In this document: piece by piece, positions 1 through 6,816 of the stretch
Layout of the letters: each line of letters begins with the position of its first letter
Position numbering within the stretch: position 1 is the stretch's first letter
Source of the DNA: UBA4644 sp964541085
Lineage (GTDB): Bacteria; Bacillota; Clostridia; Oscillospirales; Butyricicoccaceae
Direction of reading: 5' to 3'
Assembly (NCBI GenBank): GCA_964541085.1
Contig: CAZIPA010000032.1
Span: 1-25,532, forward strand
DNA: 25,532 nt
Made by a program: the position numbers and the translations under genes
The notes under the pieces: model-generated
What the model was told of the DNA's origin: nothing
Database searches by the model: none
Seen by the model: the letters and a program-made list of their open reading frames with translations, nothing else

Positions 1-32
1 GTCAACTACGCCCCAGGTCAACTCGCTGTATG

Positions 33-81
33 AAAAAGCGAGTGTTCTTAACAGCTTTTCAAATGCTGTAAGAACACTCGC
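33..81 (-). terminator. Intrinsic terminator of tRNA-Leu
   Basis: A long inverted repeat (arms 38-55 and 65-81, one unpaired base, loop about 9) lies directly downstream of the minus-strand tRNA. On that strand the stem is followed by five U residues (33-37). It starts 3 bases after the CCA end, so it is well placed to end the tRNA transcript. Confidence 0.85.
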
Positions 82-83
82 CA

Positions 84-170
84 TGGTGCCGGTGGTGGGA
101 CTCGAACCCACACACCATCGCTGGCAACGGATTTTGAGTCCGCCTCGTCTACCAATTCCAACACACCGGC
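84..170 (-). tRNA. tRNA-Leu (anticodon CAA)
   Basis: Read on the minus strand, this 87-base sequence folds as a class II tRNA. The acceptor arms GCCGGTG and CACCGGC pair, followed by discriminator A and an encoded CCA (84-86). The D-loop contains TTGGTAGA, the T-arm has GGGTTCGAGTCCC, and a variable arm is present. The 7-base anticodon loop CTCAAAA places CAA at positions 34-36, which reads UUG leucine codons. The first pair of the anticodon stem is a G-U. It stands alone, with its own promoter and terminator. Confidence 0.96.
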
Positions 171-184
171 ATAAGTGCAAGCTT

Positions 185-213
185 ATTATACCGCGAAAGC
201 CCTGAAAAAGCAA
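185..213 (-). promoter_or_regulatory. Sigma-A-type promoter of tRNA-Leu
   Basis: On the minus strand there is a perfect TATAAT (185-190) and a TTGCTT -35 (208-213) with a 17-base spacer. The predicted start is a few bases upstream of the mature tRNA 5' end at 170. Confidence 0.75.
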
Positions 214-596
214 GCACTTTTTTGTGCCGGAAAGCGGGCTGAAAGGGGAACGCCCTTTCAGGCGAAATACACAAAAAGCTTTTGGTTTTTCGAAAAAAGT
301 CTCCGGGACAGGGAGCGGGTGAAATCTTCTGCGGAAAAAGCGAAGCCAGGAAATGCAAAGTAAAATCTGTGAGAAAATTATCGGATGAAGCGGAAGAATC
401 CCCGGAAAAACTGCGGTAAAACGGAATGGAAAAGGGAAAAAAGCCGGATACTTTTCGGAAAAGCACGGTACTAATACGGTGAAACACCCATTCCCAAATT
501 GGAAAAATTCTGCATTCGCTAAAAACCTGAAAAAATGATTATTGGTGAAAATCGGAGGGATTTTGGGTTCCCGGCAACTTTTTTTGATTTTGCCAC
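214..596. other. Gene-poor intergenic stretch
   Basis: This purine-rich stretch lies between the tRNA promoter and the first binding-protein promoter. The short open frames here either run into the tRNA or lack a ribosome binding site, and none resembles a known protein. Small A/T palindromes occur near 270-300, but I see no convincing RNA gene or terminator. Confidence 0.5.
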
Positions 597-642
597 TTGT
601 AAAGAAAATATGAATGTGGTAAAATAGTACACAATAAATTGT
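597..642 (+). promoter_or_regulatory. Promoter and palindromic operator of the transporter operon
   Basis: The promoter has TTGTAA (597-602), a 17-base spacer and TAAAAT (620-625). A TG one base upstream of the -10 makes it an extended -10 promoter. The predicted start is near 632, inside the small palindrome ACAATAAATTGT (631-642; 5-base arms, 2-base spacer). The same 58-base block (597-654) recurs at 8594-8651 with only six changes, all transitions. The palindrome is unchanged in the second copy, which supports a repressor or activator site. Confidence 0.75.
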
Positions 643-669
643 CCGTTTTGTGCGCCGTCATTAGGACAT

Positions 670-690
670 ACCCCTTACGCGGAGAGGGGA
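670..690 (+). promoter_or_regulatory. Conserved 5'-leader hairpin, copy 1
   Basis: The stem CCCCT (671-675) pairs with AGGGG (685-689) around the 9-base loop TACGCGGAG (676-684). It lies about 40 bases into the predicted transcript. The homologous hairpin at 8667-8687 sits at the same distance from its promoter, has almost the same loop, and has a different but still paired stem. This is a candidate RNA regulatory element of unknown class. Confidence 0.55.
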
Positions 691-755
691 AGGGACTTTG
701 TATGATGCAGAACGCGGGCAGTTGTAAGGTTAAAATGTTAAAAGGAGATGCGCAA

Positions 756-2549
756 ATGAGTAAGAAACTGATTGCTCTGCTGTTGGCTGCCACGATGCTT
801 CTGGCCCTGGCTGCTGCCTGCGGAAACAACAATGCAAACAACAACGGCGGAACCACAAATGGCGACGGAGACGGCGCAAAGAAAGTCTATTATTCCGTTC
901 TCACCAGCGACCACTCCAGCCTGAACTTCCTGGACAATGTTGACTCTCCCGTAGCCAATGTTGCCAACTTCTGCATGAGCTTCCTCTATCGCTCTTATCC
1001 CGATGAAGATGGTATGGGTTACCACTACATCTGCGATATCGCGTCTGAGCTGCCCATCCAGGTTGACGATTACAACTGGGACATCAAAATCCGCGAAGAT
1101 GCCAAGTGGGAAGACGGTACCCCCATCAATGCCGATACCTTCATGTTCACCTTCCAGCAGCAGCTGAACCCCAAGATGGTCAACCGCATGGCTGCCTTCC
1201 TGTACAGCAACGCCATCACCATCGAGGGTGCCCAGGCTTATAACGAGCAGGGCGTTGACGGCAATATCTCCTGGGATACTGTCGGCATCAAGAAGATCGA
1301 CGATTACACCATCCGCATCACCACCGTCGATCCCAACACCCAGAATCAGGTTTGTGAGCACTTCTACAACCGCAACACCGTGCCCGTGAACGAGAAGCTG
1401 TGGAATGAGTGCCTGAGCGCTGACGGCGCCACCACCTCTTACGGCTCCGATCTGGATCACTTCATCGGCTGCGGCCCCTACAACTTCACCAAGTGGGAGT
1501 ATGACGCTCTGCAGATCTACACCAAGAATCCCGATCACTGGCTGGCTGACTGCTTCAATTATGACGAGGTTCAGTACCGTGTCGTGCCCGAGCAGAACGC
1601 CCGCGTCGAGCTGTGGGGTCAGGGCCAGTTGGACATCTTCAGCCCCAATGCTGACACGCTGGAAACCTTCATCGACAGCCCCCAGATGGTGGAATATGCT
1701 TCCAACACCGTGTTCCATCTGGACATCAACTGCAAGAACCCCAACAACCCCATCACCGCTTCTGACAACTATCGTAAGGCCATCTATCACGCTCTGAATC
1801 GTGAAGTGATCGCCAAGGATCTGTTCGGCCACATGGAGCCCGCCGGCTGGTATGTCAGCGGCCAGGCTGGTATCCTCAGCGACAGCGCCGAGCTGTATCG
1901 TGAGTCCAAGTACGGCAAGGCCGTGACCGATATGGTCGCCGGCTGGAGCACCGAGGGCAGCACTACCGGTTACAATCCCGAGCTGGCTCTGGAGTACTTT
2001 GACAAGGCCTGCGAGGAATGCGGCGTCAGCAAGGACACCGTGATCAACCTGATCATGGCCTATGACCCCGAAGAGACCCATTGGCACAAGACCGCTCAGT
2101 ACATCCAGGAAGAGTTCCCCAAGATCTTCGACAACCGCGTGACTGTTGAGATCAAGACCTATTCCGGTATTTCTACCACTGAGTATAAGAAGCAGGGCGA
2201 TGACGGCTGGGATCTGTCTCCCAACGACTGGAGCCGCGGCGTGGCCCGTACCTATCCCAACCAGTGCTTCCTGTACTTCACCTCCTCCTATGATGGAGCT
2301 CCCAACAACTACTTCAATGCTGACTTTGATGCTCAGTTTGATAAGACCGTTTCCCTGCAGGCTGGCGATTACGAGACCCTGCTGAAGGAAACCCAGACGC
2401 TGGAAGAGATCTATCTGGAGCATGTGGTGCAGTGCCCCGTGGTTCAGGATGTTGTCTATGAGCTGCATTCTTCCCGTCTGCAGCTGCCTGCCAAGACCTA
2501 TATCCCGGGCTTCGGCTGGGGCGAGTACTACGGCGATATCGTCGAATAA
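756..2549 (+). CDS. Peptide ABC transporter substrate-binding lipoprotein, copy 1 (family 5, DppA/OppA type)
   Basis: This is an extracytoplasmic ligand-binding protein that captures a peptide-like substrate and hands it to the adjacent permease. It has 597 residues and a typical lipoprotein signal peptide: KK, a Leu/Ala-rich core, and LAAA before Cys22. A flexible Asn/Gly linker follows (about 23-40), then a family 5 binding-protein fold with motifs such as WEDGTPINADTF. The start at 756 is chosen because AAAGGAG lies 8 bases upstream and it begins the signal peptide; an in-frame start at 639 has no such site. All arginine codons I checked here are CGT or CGC, which suggests strong expression. 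The first 26 residues are identical to the second copy (8752-10521), and overall identity is about 87% by hand alignment. The real ligand cannot be read from sequence. Confidence 0.93.
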   Translation: MSKKLIALLLAATMLLALAAACGNNNANNNGGTTNGDGDGAKKVYYSVLTSDHSSLNFLDNVDSPVANVANFCMSFLYRSYPDEDGMGYHYICDIASELPIQVDDYNWDIKIREDAKWEDGTPINADTFMFTFQQQLNPKMVNRMAAFLYSNAITIEGAQAYNEQGVDGNISWDTVGIKKIDDYTIRITTVDPNTQNQVCEHFYNRNTVPVNEKLWNECLSADGATTSYGSDLDHFIGCGPYNFTKWEYDALQIYTKNPDHWLADCFNYDEVQYRVVPEQNARVELWGQGQLDIFSPNADTLETFIDSPQMVEYASNTVFHLDINCKNPNNPITASDNYRKAIYHALNREVIAKDLFGHMEPAGWYVSGQAGILSDSAELYRESKYGKAVTDMVAGWSTEGSTTGYNPELALEYFDKACEECGVSKDTVINLIMAYDPEETHWHKTAQYIQEEFPKIFDNRVTVEIKTYSGISTTEYKKQGDDGWDLSPNDWSRGVARTYPNQCFLYFTSSYDGAPNNYFNADFDAQFDKTVSLQAGDYETLLKETQTLEEIYLEHVVQCPVVQDVVYELHSSRLQLPAKTYIPGFGWGEYYGDIVE

Positions 2550-2601
2550 AGAACCGCACCCCGCAATTGCCGTGTAAACCATGGCAACCCTGTGATTCTC
2601 G

Positions 2602-2632
2602 GGAGCGTGCCGCCATTGCGGCGGCACGCTCC
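2602..2632 (+). terminator. Intercistronic hairpin after the binding-protein gene
   Basis: A perfect 13-base stem (2602-2614 with 2620-2632) surrounds the loop ATTGC, 52 bases after the stop codon. No U-tract follows, so it is probably a partial terminator or a 3'-end stabiliser. Such an element would let the binding protein be made in excess over the permease genes starting at 2705. Confidence 0.7.
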
Positions 2633-2704
2633 TTCCATAGCCGGAAGGCAGTTTTTTGCTTTTCGGCCCTCGTTCGGAAAAACCAATGCAGTTAGGAGAA
2701 TCCT

Positions 2705-3655
2705 ATGTTTAAGTACATTATGGGGCGCATCGGTGCAATGCTCATCACGCTGTTCATGGTCATGTCTCTGTCCTTCTTCGTGATCCGCCTGATGCCCATG
2801 TCCCTTTTCGAGAATCCCGAGGTTCCCGCTGAGATTCAGCGGCAGCTGGAGGATAAATTCCATCTGAACGATCCCATGTATGTTCAGTACTATTACTTCA
2901 TGAAAGATGTTATCACCAAGCTGGACTTCGGCATTTCCATCAAGCTGCGTCCCGGTCTGGATGTGTGGGGCATTCTGGTTTCCCGTCTGCCGCCCACGAT
3001 CCTGGTGAACTTCCTGTCGCTGTTGATTTCCATACCGCTGGGACTGATTGCCGGTACGGCAGCAGCGCTGAAGCGCAATACCTGGGTGGATCATGTGATT
3101 TCCTTCTTCGTGGTAATCTTCATATCCGTACCTTCATTCGTCTTTGCATCGGTGATGCAGTATCTGTTCGCACACAAGCTGGGATGGTTCCCGGTGCTCT
3201 ATGATACCAACGCCGCCACCTTTGGTGAGGTCGCCATGTCCATGGTGCTCCCCGTGATCGCGCTGGCTCTGGGCCCCATCGCTACCATCGCCCGTTACCT
3301 GCGCGGCGAGCTGATTGAGAATATCTCTTCTGAGTATCTGCTGCTTGCCCGCACCAAGGGCCTCACCAAGGTGCAGTCCATCACCCGCCATGCGTTCCGG
3401 AACTCCCTGATTCCCATTTCCAATACCCTGATCTCCATGATCACCGGTATTATGGGCGGTTCGCTGGTTATTGAAAACATCTTCTCCATCCCCGGACAGG
3501 GCGGTCTGCTGGTGACATCCATTATGGCAGGCGACCACTTCCTGACGGTGGCAGGTCTGATTTTCTACTCCGTGACCTCTCTGGTGACGATTCTGATTGT
3601 GGACCTGTCCTATGGTATTATTGACCCCCGTGTCAGAGTAGGAGGCAGAAAATAA
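2705..3655 (+). CDS. Peptide ABC transporter permease, DppB/OppB type
   Basis: This is one of two membrane subunits forming the translocation pore. It has 316 residues, the usual family length. The N-terminal segment begins MFKYIMGRIG and runs into a first transmembrane helix (about 8-28), followed by an extracytoplasmic region and further helices at about 98-120, 130-155, 178-195, 240-258 and 283-303. The cytoplasmic EAA-type coupling loop is around residues 200-232, with the pattern YLLLARTKGL. The ending DLSYGIIDPRVR is typical of the family. AGGAG sits 6 bases upstream of the ATG. The stop codon shares one base with the next start, which indicates translational coupling to the partner permease. 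Confidence 0.93.
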   Translation: MFKYIMGRIGAMLITLFMVMSLSFFVIRLMPMSLFENPEVPAEIQRQLEDKFHLNDPMYVQYYYFMKDVITKLDFGISIKLRPGLDVWGILVSRLPPTILVNFLSLLISIPLGLIAGTAAALKRNTWVDHVISFFVVIFISVPSFVFASVMQYLFAHKLGWFPVLYDTNAATFGEVAMSMVLPVIALALGPIATIARYLRGELIENISSEYLLLARTKGLTKVQSITRHAFRNSLIPISNTLISMITGIMGGSLVIENIFSIPGQGGLLVTSIMAGDHFLTVAGLIFYSVTSLVTILIVDLSYGIIDPRVRVGGRK

Positions 3656-4806
3656 TGATTTACGACAGAAACAATTTGCCGGAAGAGCTGAAAAATCTGC
3701 CTGCTTCTGCGTTTGAATCCCTGCATCAGGAAGACATCAAGGACGAAAAGTTCCAGACGAAGCCCATCGGCTTTTTCAAGGATGCTTTGATTCGTCTGAG
3801 CAAAAATGCTGTCTCCATGATTTCTCTGGGCATGATCGTGCTGATCGTTCTGGCATCTCTCATCGTGCCCAACATCACCGGCTATACCTATACCGAGCAG
3901 AATGTTGCTCTGAAAAACCTGCCGCCCAAAATCCCCGGACTGGATAAGCTGGGCATTGCCGACGGCTCTTATGTGCTGAAGGAACGCCGCATGGACAAGC
4001 TGGACGATCCGGAGCGCTATCCCGAGGGCACCATTCTGGAAGTTATGAATGAGCATGAGGTCAACGGCGTGATGATGTGCGATGTGAAGGTGGACTATTA
4101 CGCCCTCTGCGGCGCACCCGCCGATCAGTATCACTGGCTGGGCACCGACTCTCTGGGCCGTGACCTGCTGACCCGTCTGTTCCGCGGCGCACGAATCTCT
4201 CTGCTGATCGCAGTCATCACCGTGGTGACCAATGTGTTCATCGGTGTTGTGTACGGCGCTGTTTCCGCTTATTACGGCGGCAAGGTGGATATGATTCTGA
4301 CCCATGTGGCCGAGATCATGGACGGTATGCCCTATGTGGTTGTTACCATCCTGTTCATGCTGGTGCTGGGCGCCGGTATCTTCTCCATCGTGCTGGCCAT
4401 GACGGTCACGGGCTGGATCGGAACCTCCCGTCTGATCCGCGCACAGTTCTACCGCTTCAAGGGCCGTGAATATGTGCTGGCGGCACGGACGCTGGGTGTG
4501 CCTGACCGCACGCTGATTTTCCGCCACATCCTGCCCAACTGCGTTGGTCCCCTGATCACCCGCAGCATGATCGCCATCCCCGGCGCTATTTTCTCCGAAT
4601 CCTTCCTGGCGTACATCGGCCTTGGTATCGCACCGCCCAACCCCTCCATCGGCATTCTGCTGTCGGACGGCCAGAAGGTGCTGCTGCAATATCCCTATCA
4701 GACGATTTATCCCGCAATTCTGATTTCCGTGCTGATGATCGCCTTCAACCTGTTCTCCAACGGTCTGCGTGACGCGCTGGATCCCACGAAACGCGGAGAG
4801 GAGTAA
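3655..4806 (+). CDS. Peptide ABC transporter permease, DppC/OppC type
   Basis: This is the second pore subunit. At 383 residues it is longer than the usual 290-310. The extra length is a cytoplasmic N-terminal tail of about 50 residues and a long extracytoplasmic segment (about 74-160) between the first helix (about 52-73) and the conserved HWLGTDSLGRDLLTR block (160-174). The coupling loop is near 266-290, with REYVLAARTLGVP. The C-terminal FNLFSNGLRDALDP is the family hallmark. The gene overlaps its upstream neighbour by one base, and AGGAGG lies at 3640-3645. The enlarged outer segment probably contacts the binding protein, but that is inference. Confidence 0.93.
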   Translation: MIYDRNNLPEELKNLPASAFESLHQEDIKDEKFQTKPIGFFKDALIRLSKNAVSMISLGMIVLIVLASLIVPNITGYTYTEQNVALKNLPPKIPGLDKLGIADGSYVLKERRMDKLDDPERYPEGTILEVMNEHEVNGVMMCDVKVDYYALCGAPADQYHWLGTDSLGRDLLTRLFRGARISLLIAVITVVTNVFIGVVYGAVSAYYGGKVDMILTHVAEIMDGMPYVVVTILFMLVLGAGIFSIVLAMTVTGWIGTSRLIRAQFYRFKGREYVLAARTLGVPDRTLIFRHILPNCVGPLITRSMIAIPGAIFSESFLAYIGLGIAPPNPSIGILLSDGQKVLLQYPYQTIYPAILISVLMIAFNLFSNGLRDALDPTKRGEE

Positions 4807-4811
4807 TAACT

Positions 4812-5876
4812 ATGGCTGATTATACGAAAAATGAAGTCATCCTGAGCGTCAAGGATCTCCGGATCAGTTTCCGGGCCTATGGCGGCAAGGTGCAGGCCGT
4901 TCGCGGCATCAGCTTTGATCTCCATCGGGGCGAAACTCTGGCCATTGTGGGCGAGTCCGGCTCCGGTAAATCCGTGAGTATCAAGGCAATCATGGGCATT
5001 CTGGCGAATAACGCTATCATCGAAGATGGCGAAATTCTCTACAACGGCAAGGATCTGACCAAGGTGAAGGAAGATGACTTCCACGAAATCCGTGGCAAGC
5101 GCATCGGCCTGATCTTCCAGGATCCCCTGTCCGCACTGAATCCCATTATGAAAATCGGCAAGCAGATCACCGAGGTTCTGCTGCTGAACAAAAAGGTCAC
5201 AAAGGAAGAGGCCAAGGCCCGTGCTCTGGATCTGATGCGCGCCGTGGGCATTCCCGATGTGGAGCGCCGCTTTGAGCAGTATCCCTTCCAGTTTTCCGGC
5301 GGTATGCGGCAGCGTATCGTTATCGCCATCGCTCTGGCCGGTGAGCCCGAGATTCTGATCTGCGACGAGCCCACCACCGCACTGGATGTGACCGTCCAGG
5401 CCAAGATTCTGGAGCTCATCAATCAGATCAAGGTGGAGCGGAACCTGTCCGTTATCTTCATCACCCACGACCTGGGCGTTGTGGCCAACATGGCCGACCG
5501 GGTTAATGTGATGTATGCGGGCAAGATCGTGGAAACCGGCACCAGCGAAGAGATTTTCTTCGAGCCGGCCCATCCCTATACCTGGGCGCTGCTGTCCTCC
5601 ATGCCGGATCTGCACACCAAGGAGCGTCTGCTGGCAATCCCCGGCACGCCTCCCAACATGATCTATCCTCCCAAGGGCGACGCTTTTGCGCCCCGTAATC
5701 AGTTCGCCATGCGGATTGACTATGAGCAGGAGCCGCCGATGTTTAAGATCACCGAGACCCATGCCGCCGCCACTTGGCTGCTGCATCCCCAGGCACAGAA
5801 CAACAATATCGAGATGCCTGCAAGTCTGAGAGCCCGTATTGAACGCATGAAAAGGAGTGAAGCGGTAAATGGCTGA
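4812..5876 (+). CDS. Peptide ABC transporter ATPase, DppD/OppD type
   Basis: This is a cytoplasmic ATPase of 354 residues that powers import together with the next gene product. Visible motifs are Walker A GESGSGKS (47-54), the Q-loop in IFQDPLSALNP (101-111), signature FSGGMRQR (161-168), Walker B ILICDEP (181-187) and the H-loop His219. The C-terminal oligopeptide-transporter extension is present, but it reads AFAPRNQF where many relatives have a cysteine-flanked FAPRC. The ligands for a C-terminal iron-sulfur cluster are therefore absent. It ends with an ATWLLHP motif. AGGAG is 8 bases before the ATG, and 5 bases separate it from the preceding permease gene. Confidence 0.93.
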   Translation: MADYTKNEVILSVKDLRISFRAYGGKVQAVRGISFDLHRGETLAIVGESGSGKSVSIKAIMGILANNAIIEDGEILYNGKDLTKVKEDDFHEIRGKRIGLIFQDPLSALNPIMKIGKQITEVLLLNKKVTKEEAKARALDLMRAVGIPDVERRFEQYPFQFSGGMRQRIVIAIALAGEPEILICDEPTTALDVTVQAKILELINQIKVERNLSVIFITHDLGVVANMADRVNVMYAGKIVETGTSEEIFFEPAHPYTWALLSSMPDLHTKERLLAIPGTPPNMIYPPKGDAFAPRNQFAMRIDYEQEPPMFKITETHAAATWLLHPQAQNNNIEMPASLRARIERMKRSEAVNG

Positions 5877-6816
5877 AGATTACATTCTGGAAGTAAAGAA
5901 CCTTTGCCAGCATTTCAGCTCTGGCCGCGGTAAGAATAAGATGGTCGTAAAGGCCGTGGATGATGTCAGCTTCCATGTGCGCCGTGCCGAGACCTTTGGT
6001 CTGGTGGGCGAATCCGGCTGCGGAAAAACCACCACCGGCCGTACCATCATTCGTCTGTACGATCCCACCGACGGACAGGTGCTCTTTGACGGCAAGGAAA
6101 TCTCCGGTAAGATGACCAAGGAGCTGCGCAGCTACCTGACCAGCAACATCTCCATGATTTTCCAGGATCCCATCGAATCCCTGAACCCCAAGATGACCAT
6201 TGAGGAAATCGTGGGCGAGGGCCTGAAGGTCCGTGGCCAGAAGGATCCCGTGGAAAACCGGAAAAAGGTTGTGGAGATGCTGGCGAAGGTGGGTCTGGTG
6301 GAAGAACACGCCACCCGCTATCCTCATGAGTTTTCCGGCGGTCAGCGTCAGCGTATCGGTATCGCCCGTGCCATCATCATCAACCCCAAGATGGTGATTG
6401 CCGACGAGCCGGTTTCCGCACTGGATGTGTCCGTTCAGGCTCAGGTTATTAACCTGCTGAACGACCTGAAAGAAGAAATGGGCCTGACCATTCTGTTCAT
6501 CGCTCACAACCTTTCCGTGGTAAAGTACTTCTCCGACCGCATCGGCGTGATGTACTATGGCCATCTGGTAGAGGTTGCCAACGGTGACGACCTGTATGCA
6601 AAGCCGCTGCATCCCTATACCCGTGCTTTGCTTTCCGCCATTCCGGAGCCCAACCCCATCACTGAGCGCACTCGTGTCCGCATCGACTATGTGCCGGAGC
6701 GTGACCACGATTATTCTGAAGAGAAGCCCTCCATGGTGGAAGTGGAAGAGGGGCATTTCGTCTATTGTTCCCCCTCCGAACTGAAGAGATATCAGGAAAT
6801 CGTAAAAAATGCTTGA
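5869..6816 (+). CDS. Peptide ABC transporter ATPase, DppF/OppF type
   Basis: This is the second ATPase of the importer, 315 residues. Motifs are Walker A GESGCGKT (47-54), Q-loop FQDPIESLNP (98-107), signature FSGGQRQR (155-162), Walker B MVIADEP (175-181) and H-loop His213. The C-terminus has the pattern RIDYVPERDHDY and then VEEGHFVYC. It contains only one cysteine, not the cysteine cluster of classical DppF. The gene overlaps the upstream ATPase by 8 bases and the downstream amidohydrolase by 8 bases, so the three are likely translated as a coupled block. AAAGGAG lies 11 bases before the start. Confidence 0.93.
   Translation: MAEDYILEVKNLCQHFSSGRGKNKMVVKAVDDVSFHVRRAETFGLVGESGCGKTTTGRTIIRLYDPTDGQVLFDGKEISGKMTKELRSYLTSNISMIFQDPIESLNPKMTIEEIVGEGLKVRGQKDPVENRKKVVEMLAKVGLVEEHATRYPHEFSGGQRQRIGIARAIIINPKMVIADEPVSALDVSVQAQVINLLNDLKEEMGLTILFIAHNLSVVKYFSDRIGVMYYGHLVEVANGDDLYAKPLHPYTRALLSAIPEPNPITERTRVRIDYVPERDHDYSEEKPSMVEVEEGHFVYCSPSELKRYQEIVKNA

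Noticed and set aside
149..487. A 112-codon minus-strand open frame near the window start
   Set aside because: It overlaps the tRNA gene and its promoter and has no ribosome binding site or family match.
643..755. A T-box, SAM or other known riboswitch in the binding-protein leader
   Set aside because: The leader is short and I see none of the conserved cores of these classes. Only the covarying hairpin is supported.
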